Shown: positions 41,639 through 50,947 of the stretch, piece after piece
How the letters are laid out: each line of letters opens with the position of its first letter
Position numbering within the stretch: the first letter of the stretch is position 1
Assembly: GCF_002752165.1 (NCBI RefSeq)
Contig: NZ_MOMB01000007.1
Span: 1 to 64,000, forward strand
Direction: 5' to 3'
Length of the DNA stretch: 64,000 nt
Source: Erwinia sp. OLFS4
GTDB taxonomy: Bacteria > Pseudomonadota > Gammaproteobacteria > Enterobacterales > Enterobacteriaceae
Notes under the pieces: generated by a model
What the model saw: only the letters and a program-made list of their open reading frames with translations
The model's database searches: none
Told to the model about the DNA's origin: nothing
Program-made: the position numbers and the translations under genes

Positions 41639-42988
41639 TTACTCCTCAGGATCGTTAAATCCTATTAACCAGGCAAAAATAAAGCCCGCAACGGCCGCAG
41701 TGGCCCAGCCCAATAAATAGAATGCTACTTTTCCGCTGACGATGGTCAGCGCCAGCGGCAAACCGGAAATACCAAACGTTATCAGAGTGGCGACTTTGCT
41801 ACTACTGATTACCGCTCCACCGATCGCCCCGCCCAGACAGGCAGCAATAAAAGGTCGGCCAAGCGGCAACGTAACACCAAAAATTAGCGGCTCACCGACC
41901 CCCAGTAAACCAACCGGCAAGGCACTTTTCACAATTTTCTTCAGTCGGCTGTTACGGGTTTTCAGTAACACCGCCACGGCGGCACCCACCTGGCCAACAC
42001 CGGCCATTGACAGAATAGGCAGTAACGCATTGCTGCCATGAGCCTGAATAAGCTCCATATGGATGGGCACCATTCCCTGATGCAGACCGGTAAGCACCAG
42101 CGGCAAAAAACTTCCCGCCAGTAGCGCCCCAATCAACGCGCCACCGCGATCAATCGCCAGGGATGCCCCCTGAGCAATTGCATCGGATAATACGCCGCCC
42201 AGTGGCTGCAATGCCACAATAGCAACGGTGGCCGTAATCAGCGTTGTCAGCAAAGGATTGAGGATCAGCTCCAGCGATTCCGGCAGCCAGCGCCGCAAAA
42301 GCTGTTCAAGCCAGCTCATCAGCATCACCACCAGCAGCACAGCAATCACCCCACCCCGTCCCGGCTGCAGCGTTTCACCAAACAGGCTAATCTGCGCCAG
42401 CTGCGGACTGGAAAGAATCCCGGCCATTACGCCTCCCAGCGCCATCGAGCCACCAAACACCTTCGCAGTATTTACGCCAACCAGAATATTCATGATGCTA
42501 AAGATTGCGCTGCCAAACAGGGTAACCAGCGCCAGCATCTGCGGATAATGCTGAGCCAAATCACCACTGATATCCGGGCGTTTTAATAAATTGACACAGG
42601 CGGTAATTAAACCTGAAGCAATAAAAGCCGGAATCAACGGAATAAACACATTCGCCAGTTGTCGTAAAAAATCGCTGAAAGGGGCGCGATAGCGTGCTTT
42701 TGCAGCGCGTTTATTTTGTTCAGCGTCGCCATGAACCGCTGACAGAGAAGTACGCATTATTTCAACAACCTGCGAACTGGTCCCTGGCCCGACAATAAAC
42801 TGGTGCTGACTGCCCTGACGGACATAGCCTTTCACGCCATCAGTAGCCTTGAGCGTCGCCACATCCAGTTTACTGTCATCGTGCAATTCCAGCCGCACCC
42901 GGGTCATACAGTTCTCCAGCCGGGCGATATTGGCCCCGCCACCGACGCCGGATAACAGCGCCCCGGCCAGCTTGTGATTTTTATTCAT
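41639..42988 (-). CDS. murP: PTS permease for N-acetylmuramic acid, EIIBC
   Basis: This 449-residue PTS protein has an N-terminal EIIB domain with the phosphorylated Cys27 in LENCMTRVRLEL and a C-terminal EIIC domain with about ten membrane helices. It lacks an EIIA domain, as known for MurP, which uses EIIA-Glc. It imports MurNAc as MurNAc-6-phosphate, the substrate of MurQ. The start overlaps the murQ stop by one base, so the pair is translationally coupled. Confidence 0.93.
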   Translation of the reverse strand: MNKNHKLAGALLSGVGGGANIARLENCMTRVRLELHDDSKLDVATLKATDGVKGYVRQGSQHQFIVGPGTSSQVVEIMRTSLSAVHGDAEQNKRAAKARYRAPFSDFLRQLANVFIPLIPAFIASGLITACVNLLKRPDISGDLAQHYPQMLALVTLFGSAIFSIMNILVGVNTAKVFGGSMALGGVMAGILSSPQLAQISLFGETLQPGRGGVIAVLLVVMLMSWLEQLLRRWLPESLELILNPLLTTLITATVAIVALQPLGGVLSDAIAQGASLAIDRGGALIGALLAGSFLPLVLTGLHQGMVPIHMELIQAHGSNALLPILSMAGVGQVGAAVAVLLKTRNSRLKKIVKSALPVGLLGVGEPLIFGVTLPLGRPFIAACLGGAIGGAVISSSKVATLITFGISGLPLALTIVSGKVAFYLLGWATAAVAGFIFAWLIGFNDPEE

Positions 42989-43902
42989 TATTTCCCCCTG
43001 CCGGTCTGACTGGCTGCCAGCGCCGCGCGCAGATAGCCGTGATGCGCCGCCAGCTGCTTACGCGCGAGTTCACCGTCAATATCCGCCAGTATCATCAGAA
43101 TGGCGGTTTTTACCTGATTGTCGCAGTGGCTAAGCGCCACTTTAGCTTCATCAGCGCTACACCCGGTTGCCTCAACCACCATGCGGCTGGCACGATCAAG
43201 TAATTTAATATTGGTGGCCTGCATATCCACCATCAGGTTTTGGTACACCTTGCCGTTTTTAACCATTGCGCCGGTGGAGATCATATTCAGAATCAGTTTT
43301 TGTGCTGTACCGGCTTTCAGCCGGGTTGAACCGGTGAGCGCTTCCGGCCCCACCAGTGGCGAAATAGCAATATCCGCTTCGCGGGCAATCAGGGAGTCGG
43401 GATTACAGGACACTGCCGCCGTTGCACAGCCCAGCTGACGAGCATAACGCAGCGCGCCGATGACATACGGCGTCCGGCCGGACGCCGCCAGACCAATTAC
43501 CATATCATGCGCCTGCAGTCCGATGGCTTTCAAATCATCAGCCCCTGCTACCGCGTTATCTTCTGCCCCTTCCACCGCTTTAAAGATGGCGCCCGTTCCC
43601 CCGGCAATCAGGCCAATCACCCGATCCGCTGCAACCCCAAACGTGGGAGGGCATTCTGCCGCATCCAGTATCCCCAGACGACCGCTGGTGCCGGCTCCGC
43701 TATAGATAATACGTCCGCCGGCCGCCAGTGCCTGCGCGGCGGCATCTACCGCCTGGGCAACCGCGGGCAACGTCACGCCAACGGCAGCGGCAACTTTGCC
43801 ATCTTCACGATTAAAACACTGCACCAGCTCAAGAGTGCTGAGGTTGTCCAGATCCATCGTGTCAGCATTACGTGTTTCAGAAATCAGTGTTGCAAGATTC
43901 AT
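42988..43902 (-). CDS. murQ: N-acetylmuramic acid 6-phosphate etherase
   Basis: This 304-residue SIS-domain lyase cleaves the lactyl ether of MurNAc-6-P to GlcNAc-6-P, feeding wall recycling. The active-site stretch [12 protein letters not shown] and the sugar-binding [23 protein letters not shown] are intact. The ATG at 43902 has GGAGGGG immediately upstream and gives the family start. A longer in-frame start 12 codons upstream lacks support. It is divergent from yfhH. Confidence 0.96.
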   Translation of the reverse strand: MNLATLISETRNADTMDLDNLSTLELVQCFNREDGKVAAAVGVTLPAVAQAVDAAAQALAAGGRIIYSGAGTSGRLGILDAAECPPTFGVAADRVIGLIAGGTGAIFKAVEGAEDNAVAGADDLKAIGLQAHDMVIGLAASGRTPYVIGALRYARQLGCATAAVSCNPDSLIAREADIAISPLVGPEALTGSTRLKAGTAQKLILNMISTGAMVKNGKVYQNLMVDMQATNIKLLDRASRMVVEATGCSADEAKVALSHCDNQVKTAILMILADIDGELARKQLAAHHGYLRAALAASQTGRGK

Positions 43903-43913
43903 TTCCCCTCCAG

Positions 43914-43958
43914 GAATTTTTAATTCTATAATTTGCACAATATACGAATATTTTATTC
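43914..43958. promoter_or_regulatory. Paired palindromes between murQ and yfhH, probable regulator operator
   Basis: GAATTTTTAATTC (43914-43926) and GAATATTTTATTC (43946-43958) share the form GAATW-TTT-WATTC. Their centres are 32 bp apart, close to three helical turns. They flank the probable murQ promoter region. The divergent RpiR-family protein YfhH is the obvious candidate to bind them. The site is read from sequence and the binding is inferred. Confidence 0.55.
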
Positions 43959-44068
43959 ATTATGCAGTACCATTTTTCTCTGATTAAATCCTGTATCACA
44001 CTCTGACAGACACTAAAGACTCACGCGAACCATCAGACACACAGAAAGCAACCTGACGAGGAGATGAT

Positions 44069-44908
44069 ATGAGTGCCCTGTTACGCATCCGCCAGCTCTA
44101 TCCTGGACTGGCCGCGAACGAGCGCCGTCTGGCTGATTTTCTTCTCACTCAGCCGGATGAGGCTCGTCATCAAAGTTCACAAAAACTGGCGGAATCCGCC
44201 GGCGTCAGCCAGTCCAGCGTGGTTAAATTTGCGCAAAAACTTGGCTATCGTGGTTTTCCGGCACTTAAGCTGGCACTGAGCGATGCGCTGGCCGATAAAA
44301 GTGCCGTCATGGTTCACAACCATATACTCAGTGATGACCCGTTAAAGCGGGTTGGTGAAAAACTTCTGACAGAAAAAACCTCAGCCATCCGTGCCACGCT
44401 CGACATTAACAGTGAAGAAAAGCTGCTGGAAGTACTGCATCTGCTGAAAGAAGCTCGTCGTATCGTACTGGTAGGGATTGGCGCATCCGGTCTGGTGGCG
44501 AAAGATTTTTCATGGAAACTGATGAAAATTGGCATCAGCGCGGTGGCCGAGCAGGATATGCATGCTTTGCTGGCCAGCGTCCAGGCACTGAGTAATGAGG
44601 ATGTCCTGCTGGCTATCTCGTATAGCGGTGAACGGCGGGAAATCAACCTTGCCGCCCAGGAAGCCAGGCACTGTGGTGCCACCGTGCTGGCATTCACCGG
44701 TTTCACCCCCAACAGCCTGCAACAATGTGCACACCACTGCCTGTATACGGTTGCGGAAGAACAAACCACGCGCAGCGCCGCGGTTTCTTCCACCGCGGCA
44801 CAGCTAGCGCTGACCGATCTGCTGTTTATGGCTCTGATTCAGCGTGATCCTGAGCGGGCCGGACACCATATCCGTCACAGTGAAGCGCTGGTGAAAAAAC
44901 TGCTTTAA
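44069..44908 (+). CDS. yfhH: RpiR-family regulator, YfhH-like, probable murQP regulator
   Basis: This 279-residue protein has an N-terminal RpiR-type helix-turn-helix (residues about 1-77, SAGVSQSSVVKFAQKLGYRGFPALK) and a C-terminal SIS sugar-phosphate domain at about 120-250 (VLVGIGASGLVAKDF, AISYSGERREI). It resembles E. coli YfhH more than MurR, and it sits next to yfhL as yfhH does. Placement divergent to murQP implies it senses MurNAc-6-P or a related ester and controls them. A Shine-Dalgarno GAGGAG precedes the ATG. Confidence 0.88.
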   Translation: MSALLRIRQLYPGLAANERRLADFLLTQPDEARHQSSQKLAESAGVSQSSVVKFAQKLGYRGFPALKLALSDALADKSAVMVHNHILSDDPLKRVGEKLLTEKTSAIRATLDINSEEKLLEVLHLLKEARRIVLVGIGASGLVAKDFSWKLMKIGISAVAEQDMHALLASVQALSNEDVLLAISYSGERREINLAAQEARHCGATVLAFTGFTPNSLQQCAHHCLYTVAEEQTTRSAAVSSTAAQLALTDLLFMALIQRDPERAGHHIRHSEALVKKLL

Positions 44909-45059
44909 TGTCGCTGACGGGCGCCAGAAGCACGCCGCCCGCAGGATGTCGCAACCAGCGGAAAGGCACGTTTGAATGAGTCGTGGAAAATAGCGAAGCG
45001 GTGTCGGAATCAACCCGCGCGGAAAACAGGCAGGCCAGTTTCAATTATGCAGGCAAAGT

Positions 45060-45117
45060 GGGGATGTTGAGTGAGAGGGAATGCTGATTGAGGGGGATGT
45101 TGATTGAAGGGGATATT
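45060..45117. repeat. Four imperfect tandem repeats of 16-17 bp
   Basis: A unit close to GGGGATGTTGATTGA recurs four times with spacings of 17, 16 and 16 bp, the last copy degenerate (GGATATTGG). It lies about 150 bp after the yfhH stop. Function is unknown; it looks like a small minisatellite. Confidence 0.55.
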
Positions 45118-45249
45118 GGCCGGTTAATGGCAAAAACAGAAAAAACTCAGGCCACGCTGCCTTGCTTACCAATCCGCCGTAGCGAACCGTTGGTCGCGGC
45201 CGATGCTGAATATATTAACCGTTACCATGTCCTCTCTCATGGCAGCTGA
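45097..45249 (+). CDS. Possible small protein of about 50 residues, unrecognised
   Basis: An open frame begins with ATG at 45097 or ATG at 45127 (40 residues, MAKTEKTQATLP...) and ends YHVLSHGS. It starts inside the tandem repeats and ends 18 bp before a terminator hairpin. There is no good Shine-Dalgarno at proper distance and the sequence is not recognised. It may be a gene fragment or chance. Confidence 0.25.
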   Translation: MLIEGDIGRLMAKTEKTQATLPCLPIRRSEPLVAADAEYINRYHVLSHGS

Positions 45250-45263
45250 TAAAGTATCAGGAC

Positions 45264-45293
45264 AAAAAAGAAAGCCTCGCAAGAGGCTTTCTT
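45264..45293. terminator. Strong hairpin terminator, better on the minus strand
   Basis: An 11-bp stem AAGAAAGCCTC/GAGGCTTTCTT with a GCAA tetraloop lies at 45268-45293. On the minus strand the run continues TTCTTTTTTG; on the plus strand it is followed by AATAAAC only. It probably ends the damaged minus-strand gene pair and may also serve the plus-strand side. Confidence 0.8.
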
Positions 45294-45417
45294 AATAAAC
45301 AAGTTGATACTTCCGGCTTATAACCAAAAAACCTGAATAACTTAAAATAATATCCATATTAGCGATATTATTCTTTATTATATTTCATTATAGTCTTCCC
45401 TGGGCAAGCAGACTTTT

Positions 45418-45693
45418 TCAGTCTCCGCTCAATCTATGAGAGAGGCCGACATAAGCCACCTTCAGCAGCGCAATAACTTCAGCAAACCAGGTATAGTCTG
45501 ACGCATTTCCGTGAATCCAGAGCCAATCGTCAGGCCGAAAGCCGGTATTTTTTAAGCATAAATCACCTTTACCACCTCTTCAGTGCGACTGTATTTAAAA
45601 ATCGCCCCCGGCCACAGAGCGGCTATATCATTCAGAAGTGCATAGCGGGACGAAAAAACTTCAAGATGGAAAGGCGGCCTGATTATTATTCAT
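45418..45693 (-). pseudogene. Frameshifted small gene, partner of the secreted protein, unrecognised
   Basis: An ATG at 45693 overlaps the upstream gene's stop region, and a TGA at 45420-45418 lies in the same frame 91 codons on. Between them the readable protein moves to another frame and back. The first segment MNNNQAA leads into FHLEVFSSRYALLNDIAALW and on to VVKVIYA, and then LKNTGFRPDDWLWIHGNAS to LSHRLSGD. The shifts fit one extra T near 45675 and one missing T in the GCTTAAAAAA tract. The restored product of about 91 residues has no signal peptide and is rich in Trp and Tyr. I do not recognise the family. Homopolymer sequence error is an alternative to real decay. Confidence 0.55.
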
Positions 45694-46003
45694 TACTTGG
45701 ATACAACTTAACAGAATATAATGCCTTGAACGTACTACCATCCCCTTCCAGTTCCAAATCCACTTTTGATCCTGTTAACTGAGCCGTTTTAAGAAGACCT
45801 AAAACGTTTGAATCACAACCGAAACTAAATCCCTGCATCTTGCTATTATCATTGGGTGAATATTCGAGCTCTCCCACACACTTATTATAGACACTGGCTT
45901 GTATCTAGTTGATATAGCCTGACTGAACATAGGTTCCAGCGGTGGCATACAGTGATGTTAACGACAAACCAATTACCATGGCAGAAATAGTTTTTTTCAT
46001 CAT
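45686..46003 (-). pseudogene. Small secreted protein interrupted by an amber codon
   Basis: A 105-codon frame starts at ATG 46003 with AAGGAG five bases upstream. It opens with a clear signal peptide (MMKKTISAMVIGLSLTSLYA, cleavage near ATA-GTYV), then meets TAG at codon 33 (45907-45905). It continues in frame without other lesions to SVKLYPSNE. The mature part would carry two cysteines (42 and 63) and a helix followed by LTGSKVDLELEGDG, loosely like small OB-fold secreted proteins such as AB5 toxin B subunits. That resemblance is weak. It overlaps the next small gene by 8 bp. Confidence 0.6.
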
Positions 46004-46565
46004 CCTAACTCCTTATTGATTTTTTTGTTGAAAATTACATTAAAATAGTCAAGCGATAATAACGTTCAACATAATCACATTGATTATATCTTTGAGATGA
46101 ACCTACTGTTCATTGAAATAAATCGCTTGTAAAACAGGAACCAGCTTCAGGCCACGTAGCCTTAGCGGTAAATTGATAAAAAATTTTTGATTAAAGCCGG
46201 CATTGCATCGCCAGTATATTCCTCCCTGTTACGATATTGGTATACTTACCTGCGTTACCGATTCTGACTAAGACCGGCGACTCTTCACCCCGGCGTTATA
46301 TATTACAGGCTGCAATAAGCTTCGCATATTATATATCTGCCAGTAAAATTATTATATATATTGGATTCTGAGTTAATGCATATAAGCTACTTACATAATT
46401 CCCCGCATAAAAACATCTGACTAACTGAAATGAAAGCACGATGATAAGATATGTTGCAATCGTCAACCCCGCGCAATGTTCCCGGATATCGTCATTATTA
46501 CTGACAGCAGAAAGTCCATTTCTGAAAATCCCATCAGGCTCACGAAGTTATGTTTTCAATAAGCC
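46004..46565. other. AT-rich non-coding stretch upstream of the secreted pseudogene
   Basis: About 560 bp, markedly AT-rich compared with the flanking backbone, including runs such as ATTATATATATTGG. It should hold the promoter of the minus-strand pseudogene pair; TTGAAC and TATTTT at 16-bp spacing near 46030-46060 on the minus strand are weak candidates. No gene was found. Confidence 0.5.
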
Positions 46566-46606
46566 AAAAACAGCAAAGCCCCGCATCCGAAGAAACGAGG
46601 CTTTGC
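46566..46606 (-). terminator. Terminator without an assigned gene
   Basis: An 11-bp stem (GCAAAGCCTCG/CGGGGCTTTGC, one U-G pair, arms 46606-46596 and 46583-46573) with a 12-base loop is followed on the minus strand by TGTTTTTGG. No convincing minus-strand gene lies upstream of it, so it may end an unannotated RNA or be left from a lost gene. Confidence 0.65.
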
Positions 46607-47054
46607 AATGTATATCGTAAGATTAACTTATAAATCTCTATTTTTTAACTCTAGCACAGAATTTTGTGCGTACGCAACAGGTTTCTATCCTGTTACTGCG
46701 GACTTCGTAAATTAAATTATAATTTTGCTGCCATAACACAGACTGGTATAGGTAAGTTTGTCTAAGATTGCGGCGCCTTTCAGCGTTGAAACACGCCGAA
46801 ATTCGTCATTATTGGGCTTTTCGTGGCTCTGTGTTACAGTGCGCGGCAGTGAAATTCCATCTGCTGCCTCCCACGAGACAGGCCCGCCTCGCATATGAGG
46901 GTTTCAGAGGGATAATTTTCGCGCTGAGCTATGGTTTTGGTTATGCAAATGCGTATATCCGTTTTTTTTACACGGGTCAAATCCACAGATAATTAATCAT
47001 GGCAAGGGACTCAAATCCAATATAATTATTTGATATAAAAGACAAATAAGGCAA
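46607..47054. other. Gap before yfhL, no gene supported
   Basis: About 450 bp between the orphan terminator and yfhL. Overlapping 60- and 74-codon frames exist on opposite strands (46712-46894 minus, 46768-46992 plus). Neither has a ribosome site or recognisable product. The yfhL promoter must lie toward the right end. Confidence 0.45.
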
Positions 47055-47063
47055 GTGATTGAA

Positions 47064-47324
47064 ATGGCTTTACTGATTACCGAAGACTGCATTAATTGCG
47101 ATATGTGCGAACCTGAATGCCCGAATCAGGCCATCAGCATGGGCGATTTGATTTACCAGATTGATAGCGCGCGCTGTACTGAATGCATCGGATTTTATGA
47201 CAGCCCGACCTGTCAGAAAGTGTGTCCGATTGACAGAACTATCGTTGCTGACCCGCAGCACCCGGAAAGCCAGGACGCGCTATGGGAAAAGTTTGTCATG
47301 CTACAGGGCGCGGTTTCCGTCTGA
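47064..47324 (+). CDS. yfhL: YfhL-type 2[4Fe-4S] ferredoxin
   Basis: This 86-residue ferredoxin has two cluster motifs, CINCDMCEPECP and CTECIGFYDSPTCQKVCP; the second has the extended spacing typical of the YfhL/AlvinFdx type. It transfers electrons to unknown partners. The ATG at 47064 gives the family start MALLITEDC, while a GTG three codons earlier is possible. It is convergent with acpS, with stop codons touching. Confidence 0.94.
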   Translation: MALLITEDCINCDMCEPECPNQAISMGDLIYQIDSARCTECIGFYDSPTCQKVCPIDRTIVADPQHPESQDALWEKFVMLQGAVSV

Positions 47325-47705
47325 TTAATCTTCAATAATAACCGTCGCACAGGCATAGTGCCTCTCGTCCGCCAGCGTGACGTGAACCCGGCGCACCCCC
47401 ATTTTATCGGCAATCACTGCGGCCTGATCAAAAAAGCGCAATCCTGGCTTACCTAGCGGATCGTTATAAACTTCAAACTGGTTAAAAGCCAGTCCGCCGC
47501 GAATGCCGGTACCAAAAGCCTTTGCCGCCGCCTCTTTAACGGCAAAACGCTTAGCGAGAAAACGCACCGGCTGCTGGTGCACCTGGTACTGTTGCCATTC
47601 TCCGACACTCAGCACCCGCTGCGCCAGACGGTCACCGCTGCGGGAAACCACGCCTTCTATCCGCGCAATTTCAACGATATCTGTTCCCAGCCCCAGAATA
47701 GCCAT
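47325..47705 (-). CDS. acpS: Holo-[acyl-carrier-protein] synthase
   Basis: This 126-residue enzyme attaches 4'-phosphopantetheine from CoA to acyl carrier protein. The metal-binding Asp is in [15 protein letters not shown] and the second motif is [18 protein letters not shown]. Its ATG overlaps the pdxJ stop by one base. Order pdxJ-acpS is as in E. coli. Confidence 0.97.
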   Translation of the reverse strand: MAILGLGTDIVEIARIEGVVSRSGDRLAQRVLSVGEWQQYQVHQQPVRFLAKRFAVKEAAAKAFGTGIRGGLAFNQFEVYNDPLGKPGLRFFDQAAVIADKMGVRRVHVTLADERHYACATVIIED

Positions 47706-48436
47706 CAGCGACGGGCGGCCCGCATCAGGGTTTTCATTTCGGCCACCGCCACAGCCAGCCCACTGAATAACGCGCGTCCGATAATAGCGTGGCCAATATT
47801 CAGTTCATGCATTTCTGGCAGTGCCGCAACAGGCATAACATTATGGTAGGTCAGACCATGGCCGGCATTGACCTTCAGCCCTTTAGCCGCAGCATAGCGT
47901 GCAGCGTCGGCAATACGGGCCAGTTCGGTCTGACGCACCTCGTCGTTCTGCGCGTCGGCATAGGCACCGGTATGGATTTCGATATAGGGGGCGCCGGTGG
48001 CGGCGGCGGCATCTATCTGCTGGCGATCGGCATCAATAAACAGGGAAACCAGAATCCCGGCCTGTTGCAGCTGACTAACGGCCTGAGTCACATTTTCAGC
48101 CTGTCCGGCGACGTCCAGCCCGCTTTCAGTCGTCACCTCCTGGCGCTTTTCCGGCACCAGGCAACAAAAATGCGGTTTCAGCTCACAGGCAATCGCAACC
48201 ATTTCACCGGTCACGGCCATTTCAAGATTCATGCGGGTCTGAATGGTCTGGCGCAGAATGCGCACGTCGCGGTCACTGATATGACGGCGATCTTCTCGCA
48301 GATGTACGGTAATACCGTCGGCACCTGCCTGTTCGGCGGCAAACGCTGCCTGAACAGGATCCGGATAAGCCGTGCCACGGGCGTTACGCACGGTGGCAAT
48401 GTGGTCAATGTTTACGCCCAGTAATAACTCAGCCAT
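47705..48436 (-). CDS. pdxJ: Pyridoxine 5'-phosphate synthase
   Basis: This 243-residue TIM-barrel enzyme condenses 1-deoxyxylulose-5-phosphate with 3-amino-1-hydroxyacetone phosphate to make vitamin B6 phosphate. Conserved stretches are [30 protein letters not shown] and [12 protein letters not shown]. Length equals E. coli PdxJ (243). It lies 71 bp after recO in the same direction. Confidence 0.98.
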   Translation of the reverse strand: MAELLLGVNIDHIATVRNARGTAYPDPVQAAFAAEQAGADGITVHLREDRRHISDRDVRILRQTIQTRMNLEMAVTGEMVAIACELKPHFCCLVPEKRQEVTTESGLDVAGQAENVTQAVSQLQQAGILVSLFIDADRQQIDAAAATGAPYIEIHTGAYADAQNDEVRQTELARIADAARYAAAKGLKVNAGHGLTYHNVMPVAALPEMHELNIGHAIIGRALFSGLAVAVAEMKTLMRAARR

Positions 48437-48507
48437 AGTTTTCTCAGCGAATAGCAGACGGAATAACCAGTTTACAACGATGTACGTTCTTCTGATATGG
48501 CAACACG

Positions 48508-49245
48508 CTATTCTTCTGCCGCCGGGGGAACGTCTGATTTCTTTTTCGGCACAAACTGGCGGAATAACGCCTGACTTTTAAGCGGTTTGCCGCCCAGATA
48601 AGGTTTCAGCGCCATACGGGTAAAGCGCTTAGCCGCCTGCAGCGTGTCGGTATCGGGAAACTCACGCCGGGCCAGTGCCTGCAGATGATGCCCGCTGAAG
48701 CTGCGATGATTGACCACCAGACTGGCAATAAAGCCCTTTTCTTCACGATAACTGTAAGTCATTGTGGCACTAACCGGTTCACCGCTGCCGGCACAGTGCA
48801 GAAAATCAACGCCATAACCAAGCTGAGCCAGCAACGCCAGCTCAAAACGACGCAGCACCGGTTCCGGGGTACCTTCAGCGGCAGCCAGCGCCTGAATACA
48901 GTGAAGATAATCAAAAAATAATTCACTGAACGGCGTCTCATGCTCCAGCACACGCGATAGCAGTTCGTTAACGTAAAGCCCGCAATAAAGCATTCTGCCG
49001 GACAGAGGCAGCGCGAGGGAAACCGCCTCTGCGTTGCGCAGAATTTTCATCTCTCCGCGTCCCCCCCAGCGCACCAGTAAGGGAGTGAAGGGCTGTAAGG
49101 TTCCCTTTAACTGTGAACGCTTTGCCCGGGCACCTTTTGCCAGTATGCGGACGCGACCATTATGTTCAGTAAAAAGGTCGAGCAGCAGGCTGGTTTCGCT
49201 CCAGGGCCGCCCATGCAGGACGAATGCGCGTTGCCAGCCGTCCAT
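48508..49245 (-). CDS. recO: DNA repair protein RecO
   Basis: This 245-residue protein has an N-terminal OB-fold ([26 protein letters not shown]) and a helical C-terminal domain. With RecR and RecF it helps load RecA onto SSB-coated DNA. Length is close to E. coli RecO (242). It starts 7 bp after era ends. Confidence 0.96.
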   Translation of the reverse strand: MDGWQRAFVLHGRPWSETSLLLDLFTEHNGRVRILAKGARAKRSQLKGTLQPFTPLLVRWGGRGEMKILRNAEAVSLALPLSGRMLYCGLYVNELLSRVLEHETPFSELFFDYLHCIQALAAAEGTPEPVLRRFELALLAQLGYGVDFLHCAGSGEPVSATMTYSYREEKGFIASLVVNHRSFSGHHLQALARREFPDTDTLQAAKRFTRMALKPYLGGKPLKSQALFRQFVPKKKSDVPPAAEE

Positions 49246-49252
49246 ATTGCGG

Positions 49253-50158
49253 TCAGAGATCGTCTATATAGCCCAGACTGCGCAGCGCACGTTCATCATC
49301 CGCCCAGCCGGACTTCACCTTGACCCATAGTTCAAGGTGCACTTTACACCCGAACATCTCTTCCATGTCTTTACGGGCTTCAATGCCAATGGTTTTAATT
49401 TTCGCGCCTTTATTACCAATCACCATTTTCTTCTGGCCTTCACGCTCCACCAGAATCAACCCGTTAATATCAAAACCCGCGCGTGCATTGGTTACAAACC
49501 GCTCAATTTCAACGGTAACGGAATAAGGCAGTTCTGCCCCAAGAAAACGCATCAGCTTTTCGCGAATAATTTCCGAGGCCATAAAACGCTGAGAGCGGTC
49601 GGTAATGTAATCTTCCGGAAAATGGTGATCGGCTTGTGGCAGACGCTGACGCACAATCGCAGCAATCGTGTCGACGTTTTTCCCCTGCTCTGCCGAAACA
49701 GGCACCACGTCAAGAAAGTTCATTTTCTGACTAATTTGCTGAATATAAGGCAGCAGCAGCGACTTATCGCTGATATTGTCGACTTTATTGATAGCCAGCA
49801 GCACCGGGACTTTGCCGGATTTCAGTTTTTGCAGCACCATCTCATCATCATCGTTCCAGCGCGTTCCTTCAACGACGAAAATAATCAGCTCCACATCGCC
49901 AATGGAACTACTGGCCGCACGGTTCATCAGGCGGTTTATCGCCCTTTTCTCTTCAATGTGTAACCCCGGGGTATCGACATAAATCGCCTGCCAGGGACCT
50001 TCCGTATGAATGCCCATAATGCGATGACGGGTTGTCTGGGGTTTACGTGAGGTAATAGAGATTTTCTGCCCCAGTAACTGGTTCAGTAACGTCGACTTAC
50101 CGACGTTCGGGCGGCCGACAATGGCAATAAAGCCGCAGTGGGGAGTTTGTTCGCTCAT
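49253..50158 (-). CDS. era: GTPase Era
   Basis: This 301-residue GTPase binds the 3' end of 16S rRNA and acts in 30S maturation. G1 is [17 protein letters not shown]3 DTPGLH, G4 NKVD; a C-terminal KH domain follows ([37 protein letters not shown]). Length equals E. coli Era (301). It overlaps rnc by 4 bp. Confidence 0.98.
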   Translation of the reverse strand: MSEQTPHCGFIAIVGRPNVGKSTLLNQLLGQKISITSRKPQTTRHRIMGIHTEGPWQAIYVDTPGLHIEEKRAINRLMNRAASSSIGDVELIIFVVEGTRWNDDDEMVLQKLKSGKVPVLLAINKVDNISDKSLLLPYIQQISQKMNFLDVVPVSAEQGKNVDTIAAIVRQRLPQADHHFPEDYITDRSQRFMASEIIREKLMRFLGAELPYSVTVEIERFVTNARAGFDINGLILVEREGQKKMVIGNKGAKIKTIGIEARKDMEEMFGCKVHLELWVKVKSGWADDERALRSLGYIDDL

Positions 50159-50835
50159 TCAATTCCTAACTTTATCAGCGCTTGTTCAGCCGCAGCCTGT
50201 TCAGCTTTTCGACGGCTGGAACCGACGCCCACTACCGGATCGGTCATACCGCTTACCAGGCAGTGAATGGTAAATTCCTGATCGTGCGCTTCGCCACGCA
50301 CCTGTACCACCAGATAAGATGGTAACGGCAGATGGCGCCCCTGCAGAAATTCCTGCAAACGCGTTTTCGGATCTTTTTGCTTATCACCCGGGCTAATCTG
50401 CTCCAGTCGCGAGGCATACCAGCTCAGAATTAAATTTTCAACGTTCTGGATATCGCTATCAAGGAAAATGGCCCCAATCAGCGCTTCCACCGTATCTGCC
50501 AGAATCGATTCCCGACGAAAACCGCCGCTCTTTAGTTCACCAGGCCCAAGACGCAGACACTCTCCCAGCTCAAATTCGCGAGCAATTTCCGCCAGCGTGT
50601 TACCCCGAACTAAGGTTGCGCGCATGCGGCTCATGTCGCCTTCGTCAACACGAGGAAAGCGGTGATAGAGTGCATTGGCAACCACATAACTCAGAATCGA
50701 GTCGCCAAGGAATTCCAGTCGCTCATTGTGTTTACTGCTGGCACTACGGTGAGTCAGCGCCTGCTGCAACAGCTCATAATGAATAAAAGTGTAGCCCAGC
50801 TTACGCTGAAGTCGGTTAATTACGATGGGGTTCAT
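50155..50835 (-). CDS. rnc: Ribonuclease III
   Basis: This 226-residue double-strand-specific endoribonuclease processes rRNA precursors and regulatory RNA duplexes. The signature [15 protein letters not shown] is intact, with the second metal-binding region [16 protein letters not shown]-terminal dsRBD follows (residues about 155-225). Length equals E. coli (226). Order lepB-rnc-era-recO is conserved. Confidence 0.98.
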   Translation of the reverse strand: MNPIVINRLQRKLGYTFIHYELLQQALTHRSASSKHNERLEFLGDSILSYVVANALYHRFPRVDEGDMSRMRATLVRGNTLAEIAREFELGECLRLGPGELKSGGFRRESILADTVEALIGAIFLDSDIQNVENLILSWYASRLEQISPGDKQKDPKTRLQEFLQGRHLPLPSYLVVQVRGEAHDQEFTIHCLVSGMTDPVVGVGSSRRKAEQAAAEQALIKLGIE

Positions 50836-50916
50836 GTGTTACCAATCGGTCAATGCGTCAGATACTCTGCATACGGAACGGGGCTGGATGACAACACTAT
50901 CAGTTTCGTGTGCAGC

Positions 50917-50934
50917 GGCTCCCCGCAGGGAGCC
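50917..50934 (-). repeat. Hairpin in the lepB-rnc gap
   Basis: A 7-bp perfect stem GGCTCCC/GGGAGCC with a 4-base loop stands 14 bp after the lepB stop, without a U-tract. In E. coli the rnc leader has stem-loops cut by RNase III for autoregulation, and this hairpin may belong to the equivalent leader. That role is inferred. Confidence 0.4.
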
Positions 50935-50947
50935 ATCCCTTTAAAAC

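Noticed and set aside
43981-44008. CRP-like site between murQ and yfhH
   Set aside because: The TGTGAT half is good, but the other half does not match TCACA, so only a half-site is present.
46712-46992. Overlapping 60- and 74-codon frames on opposite strands before yfhL
   Set aside because: No ribosome sites or recognisable products; opposite-strand overlap suggests chance.
44909-47063. Possible prophage, integron or defence island in the accessory stretch
   Set aside because: No integrase, att repeats, tRNA or defence proteins were seen; only small damaged genes, repeats and terminators.
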